DNA of 23,642 nt from Clostridiales bacterium UBA1390 (lineage in GTDB: Bacteria > Bacillota > Clostridia > Lachnospirales > Bianqueaceae), in contig DBQQ01000056.1 of the NCBI GenBank assembly GCA_002305315.1, forward strand, positions 1 through 23,642, given 5' to 3'. The notes below the pieces were generated by a model. That model was not told where the DNA came from. It saw only the letters and a program-made list of their open reading frames with translations, and did no database searches. Every line of letters starts with the position of its first letter. The first letter of the stretch is position 1. Positions 8,948 to 17,429 of the stretch are shown here, piece after piece. The translations under genes were made by a program, and so were the position numbers.

Positions 8948-11900
8948 TCATTGATTCTTCAGCGTATAGAAGGCTTCAATCTCCGCCTGCTCGCTGTCCA
9001 GACCCTTTTCTTCCATCTGAATGATGGTGCGCAGCATATGATCGTAGTCCCTGGGCAGGACCTTCTTGAACTTGCTCAGATAGGTGCCGAAGTTCTCGAG
9101 GATCTCTTTGCCGCGTACACTGCCCGTGAGCCGAACGTGTTCCTCGATCAGCGCCTTGATGGTGGCCACGTCATGCTTGTGTTCCACGTTTTCCAGGCTG
9201 ACCAGTTCTTTGTTGACCTTCTGATAGAAATCCCAGTCCTCATCGAGCACATAGGCGATACCGCCGGACATGCCCGCGGCGAAGTTCTTGCCGGTGCGTC
9301 CCAGGATGACCACGGTGCCGCCGGTCATGTATTCGCATCCATGATCGCCCACACCTTCCACAACGGCTGTTGCGCCGGAGTTGCGGACGCAGAAGCGTTC
9401 ACCGGCCACACCGCTGATAAACGCCTTGCCGCTGGTCGCGCCATACAGCGCCACATTGCCGACGATGATGTTGTCGCAGGCGCGGTATGCGGCATCCGGA
9501 GCCGGATGCAGGATCAGCTTGCCGCCGGAGAGTCCCTTACCGAAATAGTCGTTGCTATCGCCGCAAAGATCCAGCGTCAGGCCCTTGGGAATAAAGGCGC
9601 CAAAGCTTTGGCCGCCACTGCCCTTAGCCTGGATCGTATAGGTATCCTCGGGCAGGGTATTGCCGTACCGCTTGGTGATCTCGCTGCCGAAGATGCTGCC
9701 GAACGCGCGGTTCGTATTCTTGACAGCCAGTTTCAGTGTAGCGGACTCACCCTTATCGAGAGCGCTCTTCAGTTTCTTCAGGAGAACTTTCATATCCGGC
9801 GTCTTCTCGAGTCCAAAATGATAGATAGCCTCGGGTTCGAAGTGAATATGTGCGTCGGCGCCCGCAGGACGGTAGAGAAGTGGGGTGATATCGACATGAG
9901 AAGCCCGGCTGCCCTCGGGGAAGGTCTTGGGCCGCAGAAGGTCCGTGCGGCCGACCAGCTCGGTCACGGTACGCACGCCGAGACGCGCCATATATTCCCG
10001 AAGCTCCTCGGCGATAAAGAGCATGAAATTCTCCACATATTCTGGCTTCCCACGGAAGCGTTTGCGCAGCTCAGGGTTCTGCGTTGCAATGCCCACTGGA
10101 CAGGTGTCCAGATTGCAGACACGCATCATGACGCAGCCCATCGCCACCAGAGGCGCTGTGGCAAATCCAAATTCTTCCGCGCCCAGGATCGCCGCGATAG
10201 CCACATCTCGGCCGCTCATCAGCTTGCCGTCGGTTTCCAGGCGAACACGGCTCCTGAGACCATTCAGGATCAGCGTCTGATGGGCTTCGGCCAGTCCCAG
10301 TTCCCAGGGCAGTCCCGCGTTATGGATGCTGGTACGCGGCGCGGCGCCTGTGCCGCCATCACAGCCCGAGATCAGAATGACCTGGGCGCCGGCTTTGGCC
10401 ACGCCAGCCGCGATGGTACCCACACCGGCCTCACTGACCAGCTTCACACTGATGCGGGCGTGTCGATTGGCGTTCTTCAAGTCATAGATGAGTTCCGCCA
10501 GATCCTCGATCGAATAGATATCGTGATGCGGCGGTGGAGAGATCAGGCTCACCCCGGTGGTCGAATGCCGGGTCTTCGCGATCCAGGGATAGACCTTATT
10601 TCCCGGGAGCTGTCCGCCTTCGCCAGGCTTCGCACCCTGGGCCATCTTGATCTGGATCTCTTCCGCACTGATCAGATACTGACTCGTCACGCCAAATCGT
10701 CCGCTGGCCACCTGTTTGATGGCGCTGCAGCGATTGGGTTCTCCCGGCTTGGTGATCATGCGGGAGAGATCCTCGCCGCCTTCTCCAGTATTGCTCTTGG
10801 CATGCAGGTTGTTCATGGCGATTGCCAAGGTCTCGTGCGCTTCCTTAGAGATGGAGCCATAGCTCATGGCGCCGGTCTTGAAGCGCTTCACAATCTCCGA
10901 GGCTTGCTCCACCTCGGACAGCGGAATGCCGCCGTCCTCCGGGAAATCGAATTCCAGGAGACTGCGCAGGTGCATCGCCGCGTCGTTTTCCTGATCGACC
11001 TGCTTCGTATACTGATGGAACAGTTGATAATCCTTCTGCCACACGGACTGCTGCAGTAGATGGATTGTAGCCGGGTTGTACAGATGGGCTTCCTTGCCGC
11101 TGCGGAACTTATGATGTCCCTCGCTTTCCAGTGCCATATTGGTATCCAGACCCAGCGGATCGAAGGCCTGCTGATGGCGATACTCGATATCTTCCTGGAT
11201 ATCTGCCATCGAAAGACCACCGATGCGGGATACGGTATTGGTGAAGTACCGGTCGATCACATCCTGATCGATGCCGATTGCCTCGAAGATTTGACTGCCC
11301 TGATAGCTCTGAATTGTGGAAATGCCCATCTTGGAGGCAATCTTGATGATACCGTGCAGTATGGCTTCGTTATAGTCGTTCACGGCAGCATAGTAATCCT
11401 TCTCCAGAAGTCCCTGCTGGATCAGGCTGCGGATCGTCTCCTGCGCCAGATAGGGGTGTACGGCACAGGCGCCGTAACCCAGGAGCGCCGCGAAATGATG
11501 AACCTCCCGGGGTTCCGCGGATTCCAGAATCAAGGAAACGGCCGTGCGTTTTTTCGTGCGCACCAGGTACTTGGAGACAGCGGACACAGCCAGCAGGCTG
11601 GGGATCGCGACATGATACTCGTCGATATCCCGATCGGACAGGATCAGGATATTATAGCCGTCCCGATAGGCGCGATCCACTTCTAGGAACAGGCGGTCGA
11701 TGGCCTGTTCCAGACTGGTGTTCTTATAATATGTGATCGGAATCACCCGGGAGCGGAAACCGGGCTCGTTAAGATGACGCAGCTTCAAAAGATCCGTCTC
11801 TGTCAGGATGGGATTGCGGATCTGCAGCATACGACAGTTTTCTGACTTTTCCTCCAGGAGGTTTCCATGGGTGCCCAGATACACATGAGTGGATGTGACG

Positions 11901-13498
11901 ATCTCTTCCCGAATGGCGTCGATGGGAGGATTGGTGACCTGAGCAAACATCTGCTTGAAATACTGAAAGAGAAGGGGATGACGTTGGCTCAGAACCGCGA
12001 GAGGGGTATCGTCTCCCATCGCGCCCACGGGATCGTTGCCAGAAAGGGCCATCGGTAGAATCGTATCCATCACATCTTCGTAGTGATAGCCGAAGGCCTT
12101 CTGCAGGCGAATGAGTTCATCCGGCGCATATTCCGGCACTGGTTCATTCGGGATTTTCAGGTCTTTGAGGTGAAGCAGATTTTTATCCAGCCATTCCCCA
12201 TAGGGCTGCCTGGAGGCATAATATTCCTTGAGCTCATTATCCTCGATGACACGGCCCGCGACTGTATCGACCAGCAGCATCTTGCCGGGGCGCAGGCGAT
12301 CCTTCCGCAGGATCAGGGATTCCGGGATGTCCAGCACGCCGACTTCACTGGACAGGATGACGCGGCCATCCGTGGTGATGATATACCGGCTGGGACGCAA
12401 CCCGTTGCGGTCCAGCACGGCCCCCATCACATCGCCATCGCTGAAAAGAATCGAAGCGGGACCGTCCCAGGGTTCCAGCATCGTGGCGTAGTACTGATAG
12501 AAATCCCGCTTCTTGCGGCTCATGTTCTCGTCATTGGACCAGGGCTCGGGGATCGTGATCATCACGGCAAGCGGAAGATCCATGCCGTTCATGACCATGA
12601 ATTCCAGGACATTATCCAGCATGGCAGAATCGCTGCCATCCTGACGGACGATGGGCAGGATCTTCAGCATATCCTCCTTCAGATCGCTGCCGGAGATGGT
12701 TTCCTCCCGGGCCAGCATCAGATCCACGTTGCCCCGGATCGTGTTGATTTCTCCGTTATGGAGAATAAATCGGTTGGGATGCGCTCGCATCCAGCTGGGG
12801 TTCGTATTGGTGGAGAAGCGGCTGTGTACCATGCCGATGGCAGATTCATAATCCGGATCCTCCAGATCTTTGTAGAACCGACGCAGTTCTCCTACCAAAA
12901 ACATGCCTTTATAGACGATCGTTCGACTGGAAAGGCTGGCAACATAGGAGGCATTGCCCTGTTCGAAAACACGGCGCACCACATAGAGGCGACGGTCGAA
13001 GGCAATGCCGCAGGGAACATCCTCCGGTTTCTCGATGAAGCATTGCCAGATGCTGGGCATACAGCTCAGGGCCTTGGCTCCCAATACTTCCGGACAGACA
13101 GGAACCTGACGCCAGCCCAGAAACTTCAGGCCTTCCTTGCGGGTGATCAGTTCGAACATCTTCATGGCCTGACGGCGTGTGAGCTCTTCCTGTGGGAAGA
13201 AAAACATGCCGATGCCGTAGGTGCCTTCTTCTCCAATGTCAATGCCGGAGTCGGCGCACACCTTGGAGAAGAAGCGGTGGCTGATCTGCAGCAGGATGCC
13301 GACGCCGTCGCCAGTCTTTCCGTCGGCGTCTTTTCCCGCGCGGTGCTCCAGGTTTTCTACGATATGCAGCGCGTCATCCACGGTCTTGTGGCTCTTTCTT
13401 CCTTTTATATCGACAACCGCGCCAATACCGCAGTTATCGTGTTCCAAACGGGGATCATAAAGTCCTGAAGGCGGGAAGGGTGGTTGGTAGGGTGACAT
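8948..13498 (-). CDS. gltB: Glutamate synthase large (alpha) subunit
   Basis: The 1516-residue product carries the glutaminase and FMN-dependent synthase sites. From ATG at 13498 the class II amidotransferase cysteine is residue 23 (EHDNCGIGAV), so a 22-residue propeptide would be removed to free it. The 3Fe-4S cluster motif has cysteines 1122, 1128 and 1133 (CVMMRVCNLDTCPVG), preceded by the FMN-domain stretches KPGEGGQLPGNKVYPWIA and SGCDGGTGAAPRTS. The C-terminus shows the glycine-rich beta-helix (GTVVILGRTGKNFAAGMSGG). The frame extends 18 codons upstream, but AAAGGAG 7 nt before 13498 supports the shorter form. It follows glnN with an 84-bp gap that contains a terminator hairpin and no visible promoter, and is tightly linked to gltD. 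Confidence 0.96.
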   Translation of the reverse strand: MSPYQPPFPPSGLYDPRLEHDNCGIGAVVDIKGRKSHKTVDDALHIVENLEHRAGKDADGKTGDGVGILLQISHRFFSKVCADSGIDIGEEGTYGIGMFFFPQEELTRRQAMKMFELITRKEGLKFLGWRQVPVCPEVLGAKALSCMPSIWQCFIEKPEDVPCGIAFDRRLYVVRRVFEQGNASYVASLSSRTIVYKGMFLVGELRRFYKDLEDPDYESAIGMVHSRFSTNTNPSWMRAHPNRFILHNGEINTIRGNVDLMLAREETISGSDLKEDMLKILPIVRQDGSDSAMLDNVLEFMVMNGMDLPLAVMITIPEPWSNDENMSRKKRDFYQYYATMLEPWDGPASILFSDGDVMGAVLDRNGLRPSRYIITTDGRVILSSEVGVLDIPESLILRKDRLRPGKMLLVDTVAGRVIEDNELKEYYASRQPYGEWLDKNLLHLKDLKIPNEPVPEYAPDELIRLQKAFGYHYEDVMDTILPMALSGNDPVGAMGDDTPLAVLSQRHPLLFQYFKQMFAQVTNPPIDAIREEIVTSTHVYLGTHGNLLEEKSENCRMLQIRNPILTETDLLKLRHLNEPGFRSRVIPITYYKNTSLEQAIDRLFLEVDRAYRDGYNILILSDRDIDEYHVAIPSLLAVSAVSKYLVRTKKRTAVSLILESAEPREVHHFAALLGYGACAVHPYLAQETIRSLIQQGLLEKDYYAAVNDYNEAILHGIIKIASKMGISTIQSYQGSQIFEAIGIDQDVIDRYFTNTVSRIGGLSMADIQEDIEYRHQQAFDPLGLDTNMALESEGHHKFRSGKEAHLYNPATIHLLQQSVWQKDYQLFHQYTKQVDQENDAAMHLRSLLEFDFPEDGGIPLSEVEQASEIVKRFKTGAMSYGSISKEAHETLAIAMNNLHAKSNTGEGGEDLSRMITKPGEPNRCSAIKQVASGRFGVTSQYLISAEEIQIKMAQGAKPGEGGQLPGNKVYPWIAKTRHSTTGVSLISPPPHHDIYSIEDLAELIYDLKNANRHARISVKLVSEAGVGTIAAGVAKAGAQVILISGCDGGTGAAPRTSIHNAGLPWELGLAEAHQTLILNGLRSRVRLETDGKLMSGRDVAIAAILGAEEFGFATAPLVAMGCVMMRVCNLDTCPVGIATQNPELRKRFRGKPEYVENFMLFIAEELREYMARLGVRTVTELVGRTDLLRPKTFPEGSRASHVDITPLLYRPAGADAHIHFEPEAIYHFGLEKTPDMKVLLKKLKSALDKGESATLKLAVKNTNRAFGSIFGSEITKRYGNTLPEDTYTIQAKGSGGQSFGAFIPKGLTLDLCGDSNDYFGKGLSGGKLILHPAPDAAYRACDNIIVGNVALYGATSGKAFISGVAGERFCVRNSGATAVVEGVGDHGCEYMTGGTVVILGRTGKNFAAGMSGGIAYVLDEDWDFYQKVNKELVSLENVEHKHDVATIKALIEEHVRLTGSVRGKEILENFGTYLSKFKKVLPRDYDHMLRTIIQMEEKGLDSEQAEIEAFYTLKNQ

Positions 13499-13525
13499 AC
13501 TATCGCTCCTTTGCTGTATATGGAT

Positions 13526-13550
13526 AAAAAGGGAAGCCGTGAGGCTTCCC
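13526..13550 (-). terminator. Terminator-like hairpin between glnN and gltB
   Basis: GGGAAGCC (13550-13543, minus strand) pairs with GGCTTCCC (13538-13531) around a TCAC loop and is followed by TTTTT (13530-13526). It is a textbook intrinsic terminator after glnN. Only 27 bp separate it from the gltB start and I see no promoter there, so gltB probably depends on read-through or regulated antitermination. Confidence 0.8.
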
Positions 13551-13582
13551 ACAAAACAAGGAAAAACAATACAAGAAAAAAA

Positions 13583-15700
13583 TTACAGAGAGAATAACAG
13601 CTCCATATAGGAGGGGAATGGCCAAAACTCCCGGGCCGTGATGCCTTCCGCATGGTCGGCAGCACTTCTGAGACGGTCCATATCCGGCAAGATCGTATCC
13701 CGATAAAAATCGGCGCGCTCGGTTACGTCCGAAATGGCCTCGGCCGTCTCGATATCTTGGGACAATACTTTTATAGCGCCATACATTTCGGCACTGTCCT
13801 TGGCAAGAGCCACGGAAGTCTCGGTTTCAAAGGTGCAATCCATCGCGTCGCTAAGCGCCTTCTTCTCCAGAGCGGAGGAGGCCAATTGTGTGCTGTAGGC
13901 GGAAATGGCGGGGAGAATCTGTTTCTCGGCCATGTCCTTCATGGTCAACGCTTCGATATGAATCTTCTTGGCATATTCTTCCATGAAGATCTCATATCGG
14001 GATTGCAGTTCGCGGTCGGTAAAGATCTTGTGTTTGAAGAAGAGCGCCTTGTTCTTGTCGGAGATGAAGTAGGGAAGAGCATCCGCAGTCGTCTTCAGAT
14101 TCAGAAGACCCCGGCGCTCGGCTTCCTTCACCCATTCTTCAGAATAACCATCTCCGTTGAAAATGATGCGCTTGTGATCTTTAATCACGCGACAGATCAG
14201 ATTATGAATGGTTTCATTCATGTCTTTCGCCTGTTCCAGCTCCTCTGTGAACTGAGAGAGCTCTTCGGCGACAATGGTATTTAAGATGATGTTGGGGCCT
14301 GCGATAGAAGAGGCAGAACCTAACATACGAAATTCAAATTTATTTCCGGTAAAGGCGAAGGGCGAGGTACGATTGCGATCGGTCGTATCCTTCGGGAACC
14401 GAGGCAGTACATGGACGCCGACTTTCAACTCGGACTTATCGGCCGGATCGAGTGGTGCGCCCTCCTCGATGGATTTCAAAATGGCAGTCAGCTCATCCCC
14501 CAGGAAGATGGAAATGATGGCCGGCGGTGCCTCATTGGCGCCCAGACGATGGTCATTGCCGGCAGAAGCAACGGACAGTCTCAGAAGATCCTGGTACTCA
14601 TCCACAGCCTTGATAACGGCCATCAAGAAGAGCAGGAACTGTGCGTTCTCTCTGGGAGAATCGCCGGGTTCCAACAGATTATCCCCAGTATTGGTAGATA
14701 GGGACCAGTTGTTGTGTTTACCGCTGCCGTTGATGCCTTCGAAGGGCTTCTCATGCAGCAGACAGACCAACCCGTGCTTTTCTGCGACCTTCTTCATGAT
14801 CTCCATGGTCAGCTGATTATGATCCGTGGCCAGATTGGTATTGGTGAATACGGGAGCCAGCTCGTGCTGAGAAGGCGCTACCTCGTTATGTTCAGTCTTG
14901 GCAAAGACGCCCAGTTTCCATAATTCTTCGTTCAGATCCTGCATATATGCCTGTACCTTGGGTTTGATGGAACCGAAGTAATGGTCTTCCAGCTCCTGCC
15001 CCTTGGGAGGCAGTGCGCCAAACAGTGTGCGCCCACAAAGCAGCAGATCCTCCCGTTCCATGAAAAGTTCCTTATCCACCAGGAAATACTCCTGCTCCGG
15101 GCCGACCGTCGATACCACCCGCGTGGCGTCGGTGTTGCCCAGAATACCCAGAAGGCGCAGCGCCTCGCGATTTAGCGCTTCCATGGAACGCAGCAGCGGC
15201 GTCTTCTTATCCAATGCATCGCCGCCATAGGAATAAAATACCGTCGGGATATACAGGGTGTTATCCCGGACAAAGGCATAAGAAGTAGGATCCCAGGCCG
15301 TATAGCCTCTCGCTTCAAAGGTGGCGCGCAGACCGCCGGAAGGAAAACTGGAGGCATCGGGTTCTCCCTTGACCAGCTCTTTGCCGGAAAACTCCATGAT
15401 GACCTTGCTGTTTCCACAGGGGGACAGGAAACTGTCATGCTTCTCGGCGGTGACGCCGGTCAGCGGTTGGAACCAATGGGTGAAATGGGTAGCTCCTTTT
15501 TCGATGGCCCAGTCCTTCATGGCGTTGGCGATGATGCCGGCTGCGTTAGGATCCAGTTTCTTACCCAGCTCCATGGTCCGTTTCAGAGACCGGTACGCCT
15601 CTTTGGGCAGGCGCTCCTGCATCACAGCGTCGTTAAAAACCATGCATCCGAAATATTCGGGAATGTGACCGATACGGGAAGGAGAGACATTCATGCTCAT
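13583..15700 (-). CDS. glnN: Glutamine synthetase type III
   Basis: The 705-residue enzyme makes glutamine from glutamate, ammonia and ATP. Its length and motifs are those of GSIII rather than [20 protein letters not shown] at the N-terminus, [17 protein letters not shown], the long [38 protein letters not shown], and [20 protein letters not shown]. The frame is open far upstream, but ATG at 15700 with GAGG 9 nt before it is chosen because it gives the family-like N-terminus; a second ATG lies 6 nt later. It is the first gene of the leftward operon with gltB and gltD, driven by a consensus promoter (15800-15828) and preceded by a long hairpin in its leader. It coexists with an unrelated-length GSI transcribed divergently. 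The symbol glnN is the usual one for GSIII; some annotations use glnA. Confidence 0.95.
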   Translation of the reverse strand: MSMNVSPSRIGHIPEYFGCMVFNDAVMQERLPKEAYRSLKRTMELGKKLDPNAAGIIANAMKDWAIEKGATHFTHWFQPLTGVTAEKHDSFLSPCGNSKVIMEFSGKELVKGEPDASSFPSGGLRATFEARGYTAWDPTSYAFVRDNTLYIPTVFYSYGGDALDKKTPLLRSMEALNREALRLLGILGNTDATRVVSTVGPEQEYFLVDKELFMEREDLLLCGRTLFGALPPKGQELEDHYFGSIKPKVQAYMQDLNEELWKLGVFAKTEHNEVAPSQHELAPVFTNTNLATDHNQLTMEIMKKVAEKHGLVCLLHEKPFEGINGSGKHNNWSLSTNTGDNLLEPGDSPRENAQFLLFLMAVIKAVDEYQDLLRLSVASAGNDHRLGANEAPPAIISIFLGDELTAILKSIEEGAPLDPADKSELKVGVHVLPRFPKDTTDRNRTSPFAFTGNKFEFRMLGSASSIAGPNIILNTIVAEELSQFTEELEQAKDMNETIHNLICRVIKDHKRIIFNGDGYSEEWVKEAERRGLLNLKTTADALPYFISDKNKALFFKHKIFTDRELQSRYEIFMEEYAKKIHIEALTMKDMAEKQILPAISAYSTQLASSALEKKALSDAMDCTFETETSVALAKDSAEMYGAIKVLSQDIETAEAISDVTERADFYRDTILPDMDRLRSAADHAEGITAREFWPFPSYMELLFSL

Positions 15701-15736
15701 AGGAAAGATCCTCACTTTCTGAATCATATTGACAGA

Positions 15737-15785
15737 AAAGGCGCCGCAAGAGATAGAAATATAATCTATCCATTGCGGCGCCTTT
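15737..15785 (-). promoter_or_regulatory. Long leader hairpin before glnN (possible attenuator)
   Basis: AAAGGCGCCGCAA (15737-15749) is the exact reverse complement of 15773-15785, a 13-bp stem. Within it GATAGA (15752-15757) pairs with TCTATC (15765-15770). Read on the minus strand, the hairpin is followed by TTTTCTGTC, so it resembles a terminator with a short U tract. It starts about 8 nt after the predicted transcription start and ends 36 nt before the glnN start codon. Attenuation, RNA stabilisation or protein binding are all possible. Confidence 0.65.
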
Positions 15786-15799
15786 GCCGTGATGAGCCT

Positions 15800-15828
15800 A
15801 TTATACGAGCAGGATTCGTATTTGTCAA
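15800..15828 (-). promoter_or_regulatory. Consensus promoter of glnN-gltB-gltD
   Basis: On the minus strand TTGACA (15828-15823) is separated by exactly 17 bp from TATAAT (15805-15800). Both hexamers are perfect sigma-A consensus. The predicted transcription start is near 15793, giving a leader of about 93 nt. Confidence 0.9.
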
Positions 15829-15832
15829 GGAC

Positions 15833-15863
15833 TTTTGCAAGAAAAAATTTAAAACTTGCAAAA
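15833..15863. promoter_or_regulatory. 31-bp palindrome next to the glnN -35 box (putative operator)
   Basis: TTTTGCAAG (15833-15841) is the exact reverse complement of CTTGCAAAA (15855-15863), separated by a 13-bp A/T-only spacer. It begins 5 bp upstream of the glnN -35 box. The size and symmetry fit a dimeric regulator's site, but I do not recognise the regulator, and it does not match the GlnR/TnrA consensus. Confidence 0.5.
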
Positions 15864-15897
15864 TTGGCGCCGTTTTCTAAAATTGAGCCGTTATTTC
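15860..15897. repeat. Tandem imperfect direct repeat in the divergent control region
   Basis: AAAATTG occurs at 15860 and 15879, each followed by a CCGTT (15870 and 15888) and a T-rich end, so a unit of about 18-19 bp is repeated twice. Its place between the two divergent promoters suggests paired binding sites on the same DNA face-offset, but no known motif is recognised. Confidence 0.45.
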
Positions 15898-15948
15898 GGA
15901 TGTGATTTGGGGAAAATGCAATAATGAGATGCAAAACAGAAAAAAACA

Positions 15949-15977
15949 TTGACAGGAGAGAGGGAGCATACTATAAT
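15949..15977 (+). promoter_or_regulatory. Consensus promoter of the glnA-to-purF operon
   Basis: TTGACA (15949-15954), a 17-bp spacer and TATAAT (15972-15977) form a perfect sigma-A promoter. The predicted start of transcription is near 15984, leaving a leader of about 114 nt before the glnA start codon at 16098. Confidence 0.9.
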
Positions 15978-15992
15978 ATAGAGCGATGAACA

Positions 15993-16073
15993 AAGGCGTT
16001 CACAGGAGGTCACTGCCCTTTTCTTATGAGAAACAGAAGGGAGGAAAGGGGCTTTCCTGTGGACGCTTTATTT
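15993..16073 (+). promoter_or_regulatory. Structured glnA leader, long helix followed by a T-rich tract
   Basis: GCGTTCACAGGA (15996-16007) pairs with TCCTGTGGACGC (16055-16066) over 12 positions with a single G-U pair, and flanking A-U and G-U pairs can extend it to about 15. Enclosed is a second hairpin, CCCTT (16016-16020) with AAGGG (16037-16041), capped by TTCT-TATG-AGAA. The long helix is followed by TTTATTTGTA, so it can act as a terminator. GGAAAG (16043-16048) can instead pair with CTTTCC (16052-16057), which excludes the last pairs of the long helix and is a possible competing fold. Confidence 0.65.
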
Positions 16074-16097
16074 GTATAGCAGAAAGGGGAGATGGCG

Positions 16098-17414
16098 ATG
16101 ACGGACTCTGCTGCGGAGATTCTTCGATTTGTAAGGGAGCAGGATGTGAAATTCGTCCGCTTGACGTTTTGCGATCTCTTTGGGTTGCAGAAAAATATCG
16201 CGGTGATGGCGGCGGAGTTGCCACGGATCTTCGAGTCCGGTATGATCTTCGATGCCTCGGCCGTGCGGGGACTGGCACCGGTGGAACATTCGGACCTGTT
16301 TTTGATGCCGGATTGTTCTACGATTTCCATTTTACCGTGGCGGCCCAGTCATGAGCGTGTGGTGCGGATCTTCTGTGATATACAGAATCCCGATGGAACA
16401 GAGTTTATTGGGGACAGCCGGGCCCTATTAAAGAAAGCCGTACAGCGAGCGGCGGATATGGGATACTTCTGTAGTGTCGGCGCGGAATGTGAGTTTTATT
16501 TATTCCATCTGGACGAGCAGGGAGATCCGACGACGGAGCCATTGGATTATGGTTCCTATGGGGATCTGGCGCCATTAGACAAGGCGGAGGATATTCGTCG
16601 GGAGATCTGTCTGACATTGGAGGAGATGGATATTCGGCCGGAGAAATCCCATCATGAGAGCGGACCGGGACAGAATGAAGTGGATTTCAGATATTCGGAG
16701 GCATTGTCTGCGGCCGATAATCTGATGACCTTCAAAACGGTGGTCAAGTCCATTGCCATGATGCATCGGCTGTATGCATCATTCCTGCCGAAGCCGATGC
16801 AGGGCCAGTTCGGAAACGGCATGCATATTAATCTGTCCCTGATGCAGGGAGGGCGAAACCTCTTTGAGACAGGGAAGAAACACTGCCCGTACGCGGAGAG
16901 TTTTCTGGCTGGAATCCTCAGCCGAACCGCGGAGATGACGGCATTTCTGAATCCACTGGTGAATTCCTATGAGCGTCTGGGGCTGCAGGAGGCGCCCCGG
17001 TATATTTCCTGGTCTCATCAGAACCGCTCTCAGCTCATTCGCATCCCGGCTACGACGGGAGCGGCGAATCGGATGGAACTGCGATCTCCGGATCCATCCT
17101 GCAATCCCTATCTGGCATTCGCGTTGCTATTGCATGCGGGGCTGGACGGGATCGAGGAGCAGGCGGCGCTGCCTGCTGCCTGCGACAGAAATCTGTTTGA
17201 AACGGGTGTGGCAGAGCAGCTTGGGATCGGTCAGCTTCCGGGGACTCTATCGGAAGCGCTGGATATGGCAGAGGGCAGCGCATGGATCCGAAAAGTGCTG
17301 CCAGAAGAGGTCAGAACTCAGTATATGAAACAAAAGCGTTGGGAATGGGAGCAGATTCAGAAAGCAGAGGATCCCTGGAAGGCGCAGATGCAGATGTATT
17401 TTAGAAGTATATAA
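16098..17414 (+). CDS. glnA: Glutamine synthetase type I
   Basis: The 438-residue enzyme is a GSI and makes glutamine from glutamate, ammonia and ATP. Metal- and substrate-site motifs are present in order: SVGAECEFYLF, HHESGPGQNEVDF, QFGNGMHINLSL, QEAPRYISWSHQNRSQLIRIP and RMELRSPDPSCNPYLAFALLLHAGLDG. I see no tyrosine loop of the adenylylated GSI-beta type, so direct feedback control is more likely, as in Bacillus. Two ATG codons lie 6 nt apart. The ribosome binding site AAAGGGGAG (16083-16091) touches the first (16092) but is 6 nt from the second (16098), so the second is chosen. It leads the operon with the ANTAR regulator 15 nt downstream. Its leader carries a terminator-like structure. 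Confidence 0.95.
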   Translation: MTDSAAEILRFVREQDVKFVRLTFCDLFGLQKNIAVMAAELPRIFESGMIFDASAVRGLAPVEHSDLFLMPDCSTISILPWRPSHERVVRIFCDIQNPDGTEFIGDSRALLKKAVQRAADMGYFCSVGAECEFYLFHLDEQGDPTTEPLDYGSYGDLAPLDKAEDIRREICLTLEEMDIRPEKSHHESGPGQNEVDFRYSEALSAADNLMTFKTVVKSIAMMHRLYASFLPKPMQGQFGNGMHINLSLMQGGRNLFETGKKHCPYAESFLAGILSRTAEMTAFLNPLVNSYERLGLQEAPRYISWSHQNRSQLIRIPATTGAANRMELRSPDPSCNPYLAFALLLHAGLDGIEEQAALPAACDRNLFETGVAEQLGIGQLPGTLSEALDMAEGSAWIRKVLPEEVRTQYMKQKRWEWEQIQKAEDPWKAQMQMYFRSI

Positions 17415-17429
17415 AAAGGAGGCATGACC

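Noticed and set aside
8861..11059. A 732-codon open frame on the plus strand opposite gltB (and others up to 13468)
   Set aside because: The minus-strand gltB has every expected motif over this stretch; the antisense frame shows no recognisable domain.
13499..13552. Longer N-terminus for GltB (18 extra residues)
   Set aside because: The upstream start would run through the terminator hairpin and has no ribosome binding site, while ATG 13498 has AAAGGAG 7 nt before it.
15701..15949. Longer N-terminus for GSIII starting at 15949
   Set aside because: The extension would cover the consensus promoter and leader hairpin and is not part of the GSIII family sequence.
15829..15980. GlnR/TnrA box in the divergent region
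   Set aside because: No TGTNAN7TNACA-like sequence is seen; the palindrome present has a different core (TTGCAAG/CTTGCAA).
15984..16097. Canonical two-hexaloop ANTAR RNA motif in the glnA leader
   Set aside because: Only one loop of the right type (ACAGGA) can be drawn, on a bulged stem, and no second partner hairpin was found. The glnN leader shows none. Left as a hypothesis, not annotated.
15986..16354. Open frame of 122 codons starting in the glnA leader
   Set aside because: Its ATG lies at the predicted transcription start with no ribosome binding site, and the frame overlaps glnA out of phase.
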